Positions 8,580 to 17,833 of a stretch of 64,000 nucleotides of DNA are shown here, piece after piece. Numbering within the stretch: position 1 is the first letter of the stretch; each line of letters begins with the position of its first letter. The DNA is from Eikenella longinqua (GTDB lineage: Bacteria; Pseudomonadota; Gammaproteobacteria; Burkholderiales; Neisseriaceae): the NCBI RefSeq assembly GCF_001648355.1, contig NZ_LXSL01000025.1, positions 1-64,000 on the forward strand, read 5' to 3'. The position numbers and the translations under genes were made by a program. The notes beneath the pieces were generated by a model. That model was given only the letters and a program-made list of their open reading frames with translations. It was not told the origin of the DNA and did not search any database.

Positions 8580-9632
8580 ATGCCCTACCAATACCGCCAA
8601 ACCCTGCCCCGCACCCCCTTAGACATCATCGGCGACATCCACGGCGAATTCGCTGCCTTCCAAGCCCTGCTGCACCACCTCGGCTACCGCGACAACGGCC
8701 ACCACCCGCAAGGCCGGCGGCTCGTCTTCGTTGGCGACCTGTGCGACCGCGGCCCCGACAGCCCCGCCATGCTCGACTGGTTCCAACAAGCCCACAGCCA
8801 AGGCTTCGCCCAAATGGTGCTGGGCAACCACGAACTCAACCTGCTCGCCAACGACCCCAAAGACGGCGCCGGCTGGTTTTTCCACTCCCGCGCCCAACAA
8901 GACGCCGCCAACTACGCCCCCTGGCAACACCAAGCCGAACACCGCAAAGCCGCCCTCACCGCCTGGCTATCCGAACAACCCCTGCTGCTCGAACGCCCCG
9001 ACCTGCGCATCGTCCACGCCGCCTGGCTGCCCCAACACATCGAACGCCTCGAAGCCGCTAAAGGCGAAAGCCTGGTGGCGCAATACCACCGCTTCGATGC
9101 CGAACAAGACCACCGCATCCAAAGCGCCCCCTGGTATGCCGACTATTGCTACGAACAAGAACATTACGCCGCATTGGCTCACAACCCCCACCAAGTCCCG
9201 CCGCCCATGCCCGCCACCGCCCAATACGACCTCGAACGCAGCCGGCTCAACCCCATCCGCGCCCTCATCAGCGGCGTTGAACGCCTCGCCGACGCACCCT
9301 TTTTTGCCGGCGGGCGCTGGCGCGGCACCACCCGCTGCCCCTGGTGGGACGACTATCATGCCGACACCCCCGTTATCATCGGCCACTACTGGCGCAGCTG
9401 GCAGCCCTCCCCCGCCGCCCTTCCCGCCGAACACGGCCTGCTGCCGCCCCAATCCGACGCCTGGCACGGCGCGCGGCACAACGTATTCTGCGTCGACTTC
9501 TCCATCGGCGGCAGCTGGCGTGCCAGAAAATTCCCGCAGCAATATCAGCCGGAACAATTCCGCCTCACCGCCCTGCGCTGGCCGGAAAAAGAACTGGTCT
9601 TCAACAACGGCGAGCGCGCACCCACCCGCTAG
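8580..9632 (+). CDS. Calcineurin-like metallophosphatase
   Basis: 350 aa. The metallophosphoesterase signature motifs appear in order: GDIHG at residues 18-22, GDLCDRGP near 52-59 and GNHEL near 83-87, which bind a di-metal centre. This resembles PrpA/ApaH-type protein Ser/Thr or dinucleotide phosphatases, but the length and C-terminal part do not let me name the substrate. No signal peptide, so probably cytoplasmic. The stop codon TAG lies inside CGCTAGCTGAA, a near-copy of the variant DUS found twice just downstream. Confidence 0.85.
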   Translation: MPYQYRQTLPRTPLDIIGDIHGEFAAFQALLHHLGYRDNGHHPQGRRLVFVGDLCDRGPDSPAMLDWFQQAHSQGFAQMVLGNHELNLLANDPKDGAGWFFHSRAQQDAANYAPWQHQAEHRKAALTAWLSEQPLLLERPDLRIVHAAWLPQHIERLEAAKGESLVAQYHRFDAEQDHRIQSAPWYADYCYEQEHYAALAHNPHQVPPPMPATAQYDLERSRLNPIRALISGVERLADAPFFAGGRWRGTTRCPWWDDYHADTPVIIGHYWRSWQPSPAALPAEHGLLPPQSDAWHGARHNVFCVDFSIGGSWRARKFPQQYQPEQFRLTALRWPEKELVFNNGERAPTR

Positions 9633-9643
9633 CTGAACAAAAA

Positions 9644-9710
9644 AGGCTACCTGAAAATTTCAGCAAACTTTTTTTCAGCTAGCCTCCATCTATGCAAGAG
9701 GCTAGCTGAA
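9644..9710. repeat. DUS copy plus two variant DUS copies (GGCTAGCTGAA)
   Basis: A standard AGGCTACCTGAA (9644-9655) is followed by two copies of a one-base variant, TTCAGCTAGCCT (9674-9685) and AGGCTAGCTGAA (9699-9710), which face each other. The same C-to-G change in both arms keeps the stem paired. Confidence 0.8.
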
Positions 9711-9786
9711 AAGAAAATCTCCACACCGCAAAAAAGCAAGCACCCAAGCCCAGACGGTAATCAAGCCAAACAATCACCCAACAAAA

Positions 9787-9814
9787 AGGCTACCTGAACT
9801 TTTTCAGGTAGCCT
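9787..9814. terminator. Inverted DUS pair between the phosphatase gene and rpoH
   Basis: AGGCTACCTGAA and TTCAGGTAGCCT are separated by four bases, and an A-run precedes them. It can terminate both convergent genes: the phosphatase gene on plus and rpoH on minus, where the stem is followed by a T-run. Confidence 0.8.
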
Positions 9815-9830
9815 TCATCAATCCGGCAGC

Positions 9831-10682
9831 TTATTCTTCGCTCATAAAGCCGCGCAGCTTTTGGATGGCTTTGGCTTCAATCTGGCGGATGCGCTCGGCG
9901 GATACGCCGTATTCGGCAGCCAGCTCGTGCAGGGTAAGCCCGCCGTCGTCTTGCAGCCAGCGGCTTTCCACAATGCGGCGGCTGCGGTCGTCGAGCTGCG
10001 CCAGTGCGTTTTGCAGGCCTTCGGTCTGCATGGCATAGCGGGCTTTCTGGGCGATTTGCTGGGTGGGCTCGTTGTGCGTATCGGCCAGCCAGTCGATGGG
10101 GGCGTAGCTGTCGTCTTCGCCGTCGCTGTTGTCGGCGAGGAGAGCGACGTCTTTGCCGGTCATGCGCTGTTCCATTTCCAGCACTTCGTCCATCTTCACG
10201 CCCAAGTCGTCGGCGATGCTCTGTGCTTCTTCGGGCGAGAGGGCGTTCATGCTTTTGCGCATGCTGCGCAGGTTGAAAAACAGTTTGCGCTGCGGCTTGG
10301 TGGTGGCCACGCGCACCATGCGCCAGTTGCGCAGGATGAATTCGTGAATTTCGGCCTTAATCCAGTGTACGGCAAAGGAAAACAGGCGGGCGCCGCGGTT
10401 GGGCTCGTAGCGCTTTACGGCTTTCATCAGGCCGATATTGCCTTCTTGGATGAGGTCGGCTTGGTTGAGGCCATAGCCGTCGTAGCCGCGGGCGATAGAC
10501 ACCACCACGCGCAGGTGCGACAAAATCAGTTTTTTAGCGGCTTCCAAGTCGCCTTGCAGCTGGCGCACGGCCAGATTGTGTTCTTCCTCGGGCGTGAGCA
10601 GCGGGATGCTGTTCACGGTGTGAATATATTGCTCCAAACTGCCGTGGCCGCTGGGAATGGGTAAGGCAAAAGCGGTATTCAT
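9831..10682 (-). CDS. rpoH: RNA polymerase heat-shock sigma factor (sigma-32)
   Basis: 283 aa. Sigma region 2 includes DLIQEGNIGLMKAVKRY, and the segment QRKLFFNLR is the RpoH box that distinguishes sigma-32 from other group-3 sigmas. Region 4 ends with a helix-turn-helix (YGVSAERIRQIEAKAIQKL). It directs RNA polymerase to chaperone and protease genes under heat stress. The ATG has AAAAAAGGAAAT before it. The leader upstream is unusually A/T-rich compared with the surrounding genes, which may bear on thermal control. Confidence 0.95.
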   Translation of the reverse strand: MNTAFALPIPSGHGSLEQYIHTVNSIPLLTPEEEHNLAVRQLQGDLEAAKKLILSHLRVVVSIARGYDGYGLNQADLIQEGNIGLMKAVKRYEPNRGARLFSFAVHWIKAEIHEFILRNWRMVRVATTKPQRKLFFNLRSMRKSMNALSPEEAQSIADDLGVKMDEVLEMEQRMTGKDVALLADNSDGEDDSYAPIDWLADTHNEPTQQIAQKARYAMQTEGLQNALAQLDDRSRRIVESRWLQDDGGLTLHELAAEYGVSAERIRQIEAKAIQKLRGFMSEE

Positions 10683-10881
10683 TATTTCTTATTTCCTTTT
10701 TTAATTTGTTCTTTTTCTGCCGCCATCGGGCGGATTCTTTTTGCTCTATCTTTTCTCTGAAGATGCCATTAAACACCTTTTTGTGTGAGTTTGTTTTATC
10801 GATAGGTAAATTTTTGTATTTTCCTAAATTTGATTTATTTTCTATATTGCAGCATCTGGCAACAAGTTCGCACAAGCTCGC
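10683..10881 (-). promoter_or_regulatory. A/T-rich rpoH leader region
   Basis: About 200 bases between lnt and rpoH are strongly A/T-rich and lack any supported gene. On the minus strand there are short hairpins (ACAC/GTGT around a run of A, and CCGCC-CGAT-GGCGG) before the rpoH ribosome-binding site. The stretch most probably holds the rpoH promoter and 5' leader. No single promoter could be assigned with confidence. Confidence 0.4.
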
Positions 10882-12513
10882 CTATTCTCCATCATCTGCC
10901 TGCTCAACTGCTTCGCCAGACGCTGCATTTTCTTCTGCCGTCACGGGCGCACGATGGGTTTGCGCCGCCGAAAAATAGCCGGCCAGCAGCATAATCACGG
11001 CCACGCACAGCAAACCGTATATCAGCGGCAGCGAGCCGCCCATCTTCATATACGGGGTTTCGCCGCGATAGCCTTCGATGCTGCCTTCAAGCACGGTGCG
11101 GGTGTCGGCCGGGGCAAGTTTCACGATTTGGCCTTGCGGGTTGATGATGGCGGTGGCGCCGGTGTTGGTGGCGCGCACCATGTAGCGGCCGAGCTCCAGC
11201 GCACGGGTTTGCGACTGCTGCAAGTGCTGATACATGGCGGTGGAGCGGCCATACCAGGCCATATTGCTCACATTAGCCAGCAGGCTGGCGCGTTTGGCTG
11301 AGGCAATCAGCTCGTCGCCGAAGCCATCTTCGTAGCACACGTTGAAGGCAACACGCTGGTTGGCGAGCAAGAGTGGGGCTTGAGCGCTGCCGCCTTGGCT
11401 GAAGCCGGCCAGCGGCATGTTCATCATGCGGTAGAGCGGCTCAGTGAGGGCGGGCAGTGGCTTGTATTCGCCGAAGGGGACGAGGTGGTTTTTGGCGTAA
11501 AACGGGATGTCGTCGGGCCAGTCGGGATGGAAGTTGCTCAGGTTGATGACGGCGTTCAGGTAGCCTGTGCCCTGCTGGTTGTATTGGGCGATGCCCATGG
11601 CCAGGGCGCTGCCGTTGCGCTGGGCTTCGTAGGCGAATTGGTCGAGGACGCCGGGGTGGTATTCCTGCAAATCCTGCCGCATGATGGGGAGGGAGGTTTC
11701 GGGCAGGATGGTGATGTCGGCCTGGCTGTTGGCCACCTGCTCGTAGTAATTTTGCATGATGGCGCCCAGCTGCTCGGGCTCCCATTTCAGGCTTTGTGCC
11801 ACGTTGCCCTGCGCCAGCGCCACGGTGGCGCTGCTGCCGTCGGGCTCGGTGAAACGCGCTTGGCGCAGCTGCCAGCCACCGGCCAGCACACCTATCAACA
11901 GCAACACGGGCAGCACGCACCGCCGCCAGCCTTGATTGTGTACGGCCAGCACCAGCCATGCGCCGCAACAGGCACACAAGAGCGTGAGCAGGTGCAGCCC
12001 GCCCACCGGCGCATAACCGGCCAGCGGGGAATAGCCGGCCACCTGGCTGTAGCCCAGTGCGCCCCAGCCGAAGCCAGTAATCGCCCGCTCGCGCGCAAAC
12101 TCGGTGAGCGTCCACAACACGGGCAGCAGCAGGCCGATACGCCAGCCGCGCGGCAGGCGTGCTTTTTCCAGCAGCCAGAAGCAGGCGGCGGGATAGAGCG
12201 CCAGATAGGCAGGAAGCAGCAGGGTGAGCGGCAGGGCGTAGAGATTGGGCAGGCCGGATACGTCGTGCAGCGCGGTGTGTATCCAATAAAACTGCGCGGT
12301 GTAGCCTGCCAGCCCGAAGCAGTAGGCGCTGGGCACGCCGTTTTGCGGGCGCAGCTCGGTGAGCCGGATCAGCGCGCCAAACAGCAGCGGCATCAGCCAG
12401 AAGTGGTAATACGGGGCAAACGCCAGCGGCGTGGCGGCGGCCAACAACAGCAGCGCGGGCCAATACACATAGCGCCGGCGGAAGAAAGCCTCAAATTTTG
12501 CAACCCAATTCAT
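10882..12513 (-). CDS. lnt: Apolipoprotein N-acyltransferase
   Basis: Inner-membrane enzyme that adds the third acyl chain to the N-terminal Cys of lipoproteins. 543 aa from the ATG at 12513: about six N-terminal membrane helices, a nitrilase-type periplasmic domain, and a last membrane helix near the C-terminus. The Glu-Lys-Cys triad is visible as E272 (LPETSLP), K341 (AKNHLVPFGEY) and C393 (NVCYED). An in-frame ATG 18 bases upstream would add MRLPEN, encoded by a DUS copy; the inner ATG is preferred since the DUS supplies GAGG before it. It serves the lipoproteins seen in this window. Confidence 0.93.
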   Translation of the reverse strand: MNWVAKFEAFFRRRYVYWPALLLLAAATPLAFAPYYHFWLMPLLFGALIRLTELRPQNGVPSAYCFGLAGYTAQFYWIHTALHDVSGLPNLYALPLTLLLPAYLALYPAACFWLLEKARLPRGWRIGLLLPVLWTLTEFARERAITGFGWGALGYSQVAGYSPLAGYAPVGGLHLLTLLCACCGAWLVLAVHNQGWRRCVLPVLLLIGVLAGGWQLRQARFTEPDGSSATVALAQGNVAQSLKWEPEQLGAIMQNYYEQVANSQADITILPETSLPIMRQDLQEYHPGVLDQFAYEAQRNGSALAMGIAQYNQQGTGYLNAVINLSNFHPDWPDDIPFYAKNHLVPFGEYKPLPALTEPLYRMMNMPLAGFSQGGSAQAPLLLANQRVAFNVCYEDGFGDELIASAKRASLLANVSNMAWYGRSTAMYQHLQQSQTRALELGRYMVRATNTGATAIINPQGQIVKLAPADTRTVLEGSIEGYRGETPYMKMGGSLPLIYGLLCVAVIMLLAGYFSAAQTHRAPVTAEENAASGEAVEQADDGE

Positions 12514-12827
12514 GTTTTCAGGTAGCCTCATAAAGACGCGGTATTATAGTGGATTCGGACGGCGGGATGAGAGAAAAATACGATGGGCACGATTGCTTCG
12601 GCGGCACGACCGGCGAAGCAATGCCGCGTTTGGCTGCTGGTTATTTTTCAGGTAGCCTCAAGCTGTCCAAAGGCTACCTGAAAAATATTTGGGCAAAGCA
12701 AGCCGGATTGCATGCAAAAATGTGCCGCCAAGCCGCCGGCACCTTGCACCGCCGCTGCCAACAGGGTACCCTTCGCCCGCTTCCGTTTCTCCCGCCGGCC
12801 AGCCGGCATTTCCCGATAGGACACACC

Positions 12828-13346
12828 ATGCACCGCCCCCACCGCCGCGCCGTATACGCCGGCAGCTTCGACCCGCCCACCAACGGCCACCTGTGGATGA
12901 TTCGCCGCGCACAGGCCATGTTCGACGAACTCGTCGTCGCTCTCGGCACCAACCCCGACAAACAGGCCACCTACACCCTGGAAGAGCGCACCGCCATGTT
13001 GCGCGCCATCACCGCCGAGTTCCCCAACGTGCGCGTTACCCATTTCCACAACCGCTTCCTGGTCGATTTCGCCGACAGCATCCAGGCCGACTTCGTGATA
13101 CGCGGCATCCGCAGCGGCACCGACTACGAATACGAACGTGCCATGCGCTATATCAACGCCGATTTGCAGCCCAGCATCACCACCGTGATCCTGATGCCGC
13201 CGCGCGAATTTGCCGAAGTCTCATCCACCATGGTCAAAGGCATGGTCGGCCCGCAAAACTGGCAGAAAACCATCCGCCGCTACGTGCCCGAAGCCGTGTA
13301 CCGCAAAATCCTCGCCGACCACGGCTGCGAGCCGGAAGATAATTAA
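12828..13346 (+). CDS. coaD: Phosphopantetheine adenylyltransferase
   Basis: Fourth step of coenzyme A synthesis: transfers AMP from ATP to 4'-phosphopantetheine. 172 aa from ATG 12828, close to the family's 160-170. The nucleotidyltransferase motif appears as SFDPPTNGH (T18-H21), and the C-terminal SSTMVKG motif is present. The open frame extends upstream across a DUS pair but shows no family similarity there. TAGGA lies about 8 bases before the chosen start. Confidence 0.94.
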   Translation: MHRPHRRAVYAGSFDPPTNGHLWMIRRAQAMFDELVVALGTNPDKQATYTLEERTAMLRAITAEFPNVRVTHFHNRFLVDFADSIQADFVIRGIRSGTDYEYERAMRYINADLQPSITTVILMPPREFAEVSSTMVKGMVGPQNWQKTIRRYVPEAVYRKILADHGCEPEDN

Positions 13347-13369
13347 ACTTCCCCTGCCCGCCTAGGCTA

Positions 13370-13418
13370 GGCTACCTGAAAATATTGCCGAAGCAGCCCC
13401 TGTTTTTTCAGGTAGCCT
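13370..13418. terminator. DUS pair after coaD
   Basis: AGGCTACCTGAAAA and TTTTCAGGTAGCCT form a stem after coaD. A third copy, TTCAGGTAGCC, follows directly in the same direction. Probably ends coaD transcription. Confidence 0.7.
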
Positions 13419-13453
13419 TTTCAGGTAGCCCCAATCGAACTGGTTAATAAAAC

Positions 13454-13482
13454 AATAAAGCACGATAAACTCGTGCTTTATT
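13454..13482 (-). terminator. Terminator of the ATP synthase operon
   Basis: A perfect 11-base stem, AATAAAGCACG / CGTGCTTTATT, encloses a 7-base loop, and the minus strand continues into GTTTTATT. It lies 21 bases after the atpC stop codon. Unlike most terminators in this window it is not built from DUS copies. Confidence 0.85.
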
Positions 13483-13503
13483 CGTTTGCTGCTTGGGCGG
13501 CGC

Positions 13504-13929
13504 TTAGTGTTTCTTATGCAAGCGCAGATAATCGAGCGTTTTCAGTTCGGCAATCGCCACTGCCAACGCAGCTTGGGCTTTAGCCAAGGCTTCATCGTCT
13601 TTGGCTTGAGCCACGCTGGCTTCGGCCGTTTTCCGCGCCTCTTCCGCCCGCGCCTGATCCAACTCGGCACTGCGCACGGCCACGTCGGCCAAAATCATGA
13701 TCTTATCCGGCTGCACTTCCAAAATACCGCCGGAAATAGCCACCAGCACCTCGTCTTCCTGATCCGGCACCTGCAAACGCAGCGTGCCGGGACGCACCAA
13801 GCTCATAATCGGCTCGTGGCGCGGCAGAATACCGAGCTCGCCGTTCAGCGTCGGCACCACGGCAAACTTCACCTGGCCGGAATAAATATTCTGCTCGTTG
13901 CTGACCACATCAATCTGCATGACATCCAT
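13504..13929 (-). CDS. atpC: ATP synthase epsilon subunit
   Basis: F1 central-stalk subunit that couples gamma rotation and can inhibit hydrolysis. 141 aa. The N-terminal beta-sandwich (MQIDVVSNEQNIYSGQV) and C-terminal two-helix part are both present. Two close ATGs are possible; the upstream one at 13929 has GAGGAA at good spacing. Last gene of the operon, 10 bases after atpD and followed by a strong terminator. Confidence 0.94.
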   Translation of the reverse strand: MDVMQIDVVSNEQNIYSGQVKFAVVPTLNGELGILPRHEPIMSLVRPGTLRLQVPDQEDEVLVAISGGILEVQPDKIMILADVAVRSAELDQARAEEARKTAEASVAQAKDDEALAKAQAALAVAIAELKTLDYLRLHKKH

Positions 13930-13939
13930 GCTGCGTTCC

Positions 13940-15337
13940 TCAATTCAAGGTTTTGGCTTTTTCCACGGCCTCTTCGATACCGCCCACCATGTAGAAAGCC
14001 TGTTCCGGCAGGTGGTCGTATTCGCCGCTCAAAATCGCCTTGAAGCCGGCCACGGTGTCGCGCAGCGGAACGTATTTGCCGGGCGAGCCGGTAAACACTT
14101 CGGCCACGTGGAAGGGCTGCGACAGGAAGCGCTGGATCTTACGGGCGCGCATTACGGTCATCTTGTCTTCATCAGACAATTCGTCCATACCCAAAATAGC
14201 AATGATGTCGCGCAACTCTTTGTATTTCTGCAAAGTGGATTGCACGCCGCGAGCCACGTCGTAATGCTCCTGACCCAACACCATCGGATCGAGCTGGCGG
14301 GAAGTGGAGTCCAGCGGATCCACGGCGGGGTAAATACCCAGCGAGGCAATATCGCGGCTCAATACCACGGTCGCATCCAAGTGGGCGAAGGTGGTGGCGG
14401 GAGACGGGTCGGTCAAGTCGTCCGCCGGCACATATACGGCTTGGATCGAGGTAATAGAACCGGTTTGAGTGGAAGTAATGCGCTCTTGCAGACGGCCCAT
14501 TTCTTCGGCCAGCGTCGGCTGATAACCTACGGCAGACGGCATACGGCCGAGCAGTGCGGATACTTCAGTACCGGCCAAGGTATAACGGTAGATGTTGTCC
14601 ACGAAGAACAATACGTCACGACCTTTGCCGGTTTCGTCTTTTTCATCACGGAAATATTCGGCCATAGACAAACCGGTCAGGGCTACGCGCAAACGGTTGC
14701 CGGGCGGCTCGTTCATTTGACCATACACCATCGCCACTTTATCCAACACGTTGGAATCTTTCATTTCGTGGTAGAAGTCGTTACCCTCACGGGTACGCTC
14801 ACCCACGCCGGCAAACACGGACAAACCGCTGTGTGCCTTGGCAATGTTGTTGATCAGCTCCATCATGTTCACGGTTTTGCCAACACCGGCACCGCCGAAC
14901 AAGCCCACTTTACCGCCTTTGGCAAAGGGGCAGAGCAAATCGATCACTTTAATACCGGTTTCCAACAACTCGGTCATACTAGACAGTTCGTCAAATTTAG
15001 GTGCGAATTGGTGGATGGCACGCGTTTGATCAGAACCGATCGGGCCTTGCTCGTCTACCGGATTGCCAAGCACATCCATGATGCGACCCAAAGTGGCCTT
15101 GCCCACAGGTACGGTAATCGGTGCGCCGGTATTGTTTACCGCCAACCCTCGCTTCAGGCCGTCGGTGCTGCCCATCGCAATAGTACGAACAACGCCATCG
15201 CCGAGCTGCTGCTGCACTTCCAGCGTTAAATCGGTATCGACCAGCTTCAATGCGTCATAAATGCGCGGGATAGCGGCACGGGGAAATTCCACGTCGACGA
15301 CCGCACCAATGATTTGTACGATTTTGCCTTGATCCAT
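13940..15337 (-). CDS. atpD: ATP synthase beta subunit
   Basis: Catalytic subunit of F1, 465 aa. The P-loop GGAGVGKT is at residues 148-155, followed by the GERTREGND and ALTGLSMAEYFRDE segments of the catalytic site. It makes ATP at the interfaces with alpha. Spacing to atpG is 37 bases and to atpC 10 bases, consistent with one transcript. Confidence 0.98.
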   Translation of the reverse strand: MDQGKIVQIIGAVVDVEFPRAAIPRIYDALKLVDTDLTLEVQQQLGDGVVRTIAMGSTDGLKRGLAVNNTGAPITVPVGKATLGRIMDVLGNPVDEQGPIGSDQTRAIHQFAPKFDELSSMTELLETGIKVIDLLCPFAKGGKVGLFGGAGVGKTVNMMELINNIAKAHSGLSVFAGVGERTREGNDFYHEMKDSNVLDKVAMVYGQMNEPPGNRLRVALTGLSMAEYFRDEKDETGKGRDVLFFVDNIYRYTLAGTEVSALLGRMPSAVGYQPTLAEEMGRLQERITSTQTGSITSIQAVYVPADDLTDPSPATTFAHLDATVVLSRDIASLGIYPAVDPLDSTSRQLDPMVLGQEHYDVARGVQSTLQKYKELRDIIAILGMDELSDEDKMTVMRARKIQRFLSQPFHVAEVFTGSPGKYVPLRDTVAGFKAILSGEYDHLPEQAFYMVGGIEEAVEKAKTLN

Positions 15338-15374
15338 TTATCTATATCCTAATTTTTCAAATCTGCCTGCTTAC

Positions 15375-16253
15375 CTAAACAGCGGCTGCACCGGCTACAA
15401 TCTCTGACAATTCCGTAGTAATTGCAGCCTGACGAGATTTGTTATAAATCAAGCGCAATTCTTTAATCGCATTACTTGCATTATCCGTAGCGGCCTTCAT
15501 CGCCACCATACGGGCAGACTGCTCTGAAGCCATGTTTTCGCACAAAGCCTGATAAACCACCGATTCCAAATAACGACGCACCAAATATTCCAGCACAGCA
15601 ATCGGAGAAGGCTCATATTTGTATTCGCGACCGTATTCTTCGTCTTCCGAGATTTCGTTCAGCACATTATGGCCAATCGGCAGCAACATCTCGACATTCG
15701 GTTCTTGGCGCATAGTGTTGATAAATCTTGAGTACACCAAATGCACCACATCCAAACCGCCATCAGCATAGCGCTGGAAAACCTCGGTAAGTGAGCCGAG
15801 CAGCACTTCCATCTTCGGAGTATCACCCAAATTTACCGCACTGGCCACTACATTGAGCCCCGCACGGTTACAGGTAGCCAACCCCTTGCTGCCAAAGCAG
15901 ACCACTTCAACTTCAATGCCCTGCTGTTGGTATTCCTGAACCTTCAATAGGAATTTTTTCAGCAAATTGGCATTCAATCCACCGCATAAGCCCTTATCGG
16001 TTGTAATCAGAATAAACCCGGCTCGCCGGATATTCTCACGACTTTCCAAAATTGGCAGCTGCTTATGTTCGGTTTCAACCTGTGCCAAATGGCTCATCAC
16101 TACCCGTACTTTTTCTGCATAAGGGCGTGCTAAACGCATTCTGTCCTGCGTTTTCCGCATTTTGGAAGTCGATACCATCTGCATGGCTTTGGTAATCTTC
16201 TGTGTGTTTTGCACACTACGGATTTTAGTGAGGATTTCTTTCCCTACTGCCAT
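15375..16253 (-). CDS. atpG: ATP synthase gamma subunit
   Basis: Rotating central shaft of F1, 292 aa. It shows the conserved N-terminal helix (MAVGKEILTKIRSVQNTQKITKAMQMVS in part), the ITTDKGLCGGLN segment and the C-terminal AMKAATDNA motif. Typical length. It is in the normal position between atpA and atpD. Confidence 0.97.
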   Translation of the reverse strand: MAVGKEILTKIRSVQNTQKITKAMQMVSTSKMRKTQDRMRLARPYAEKVRVVMSHLAQVETEHKQLPILESRENIRRAGFILITTDKGLCGGLNANLLKKFLLKVQEYQQQGIEVEVVCFGSKGLATCNRAGLNVVASAVNLGDTPKMEVLLGSLTEVFQRYADGGLDVVHLVYSRFINTMRQEPNVEMLLPIGHNVLNEISEDEEYGREYKYEPSPIAVLEYLVRRYLESVVYQALCENMASEQSARMVAMKAATDNASNAIKELRLIYNKSRQAAITTELSEIVAGAAAV

Positions 16254-16276
16254 TTCAGATTTTCCCCTTACGAACT

Positions 16277-17824
16277 TTAGGCCGAATAATTACGAGATGC
16301 TTTGAACGTGTTAATTGCATCGGTCAAAACTTGCTCGTTTTCTTCACTCATCACGCCACTCTGGTTAATTTGATCCAGCACGTCGGCATGTTGGGTACGC
16401 ACATAGCCCAAGAAATCAGCTTCAAACGCCAATGCCTTAGACACAGGAATATCTTCGTACGAGCCTTTATTGATTGCCCACAAAGTCAAAGCCATCTCAG
16501 CAATGCTCATAGTGCTGAATTGTTTTTGCTTCATCAATTCAGTAACCACTTCACCATGCTGCAGCTGCTTGCGGGTTGCCTCATCCAAGTCAGAGGCAAA
16601 TTGGGAGAACGCTGCCAATTCGCGGTATTGAGCCAAAGCCAAACGGATACCACCACCCAGTTTCTTGATGACCTTAGTTTGAGCCGAACCACCTACGCGT
16701 GATACCGAAATACCGGCGTTAATCGCAGGGCGGATACCGGAGTTGAACAAGTCAGTTTCCAAGAAAATCTGGCCGTCAGTAATAGAAATCACGTTAGTCG
16801 GAACGAAGGCAGATACGTCACCTGCCTGAGTCTCAATAATCGGCAACGCAGTTAGTGAACCGGTTTTGCCTTTCACTTCACCATTAGTGAGTTTTTCCAC
16901 CTCAGCCACATTGATGCGAGCCGCACGTTCCAGCAAACGGCTATGTAAATAGAACACGTCGCCAGGGTAGGCTTCACGACCAGGAGGACGGCGCAGCAAC
17001 AAAGAAATTTGACGATATGCCACAGCCTGTTTAGATAAATCATCATACACAATCAGGGCGTCTTCACCACGATCGCGGAAGTATTCACCCATGGTGCAAC
17101 CAGAGTACGGAGCAATAAATTGCAGTGCAGCAGCTTCTGAAGCTGTAGCAGCCACCACAATGGTATGCTCCATTGCACCGTGCTCTTCCAATTTACGCAC
17201 TACGTTGGCGATAGAAGAAGCTTTTTGGCCTACGGCCACATAGATGCAGATAACGCCGGTACCTTTTTGATTGACGATCGCATCCAATGCTACAGCCGTC
17301 TTACCGGTTTGACGGTCGCCGATAATCAACTCACGCTGACCACGGCCAATCGGCACCATGGAATCCACAGACTTTAAGCCAGTCTGCATAGGCTGATCCA
17401 CAGACTGGCGAGCAATCACGCCAGGAGCAATTTTCTCAATCGGTGCAGTTTCTTTTGCATTGATTGGTCCTTTACCGTCAATCGGCTGCCCTAACGCATT
17501 TACTACACGACCAACCAGTTCGCGACCAACCGGCACCTCAAGAATACGACCCGTACATTTGACTTGATCGCCTTCTTTGATGTGCTCATACTCACCCAGC
17601 ACAATCGCGCCGACTGAATCTCGCTCCAAGTTCATGGCCAAGCCAAACGTATTACCAGGAAACTCCAGCATCTCCCCCTGCATCACATCTGACAGCCCAT
17701 GCACACGCACAATACCGTCAGTCACAGAAATCACGCCACCATAAGTGTTCGCTTCCTGTTTTGTATTCAGGTTCTCAATTTTGGATTTCAACAACTCACT
17801 GATTTCAGCAGGATTAAGCTGCAT
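16277..17824 (-). CDS. atpA: ATP synthase alpha subunit
   Basis: Non-catalytic nucleotide-binding subunit of F1, 515 aa. The P-loop GDRQTGKT is at residues 169-176, and the arginine-finger region (PAINAGISVSRVGGSAQ) lies in the second half. Normal length and order; the start is 10 bases after the atpH stop codon. Confidence 0.98.
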   Translation of the reverse strand: MQLNPAEISELLKSKIENLNTKQEANTYGGVISVTDGIVRVHGLSDVMQGEMLEFPGNTFGLAMNLERDSVGAIVLGEYEHIKEGDQVKCTGRILEVPVGRELVGRVVNALGQPIDGKGPINAKETAPIEKIAPGVIARQSVDQPMQTGLKSVDSMVPIGRGQRELIIGDRQTGKTAVALDAIVNQKGTGVICIYVAVGQKASSIANVVRKLEEHGAMEHTIVVAATASEAAALQFIAPYSGCTMGEYFRDRGEDALIVYDDLSKQAVAYRQISLLLRRPPGREAYPGDVFYLHSRLLERAARINVAEVEKLTNGEVKGKTGSLTALPIIETQAGDVSAFVPTNVISITDGQIFLETDLFNSGIRPAINAGISVSRVGGSAQTKVIKKLGGGIRLALAQYRELAAFSQFASDLDEATRKQLQHGEVVTELMKQKQFSTMSIAEMALTLWAINKGSYEDIPVSKALAFEADFLGYVRTQHADVLDQINQSGVMSEENEQVLTDAINTFKASRNYSA

Positions 17825-17833
17825 GAAACTCTC

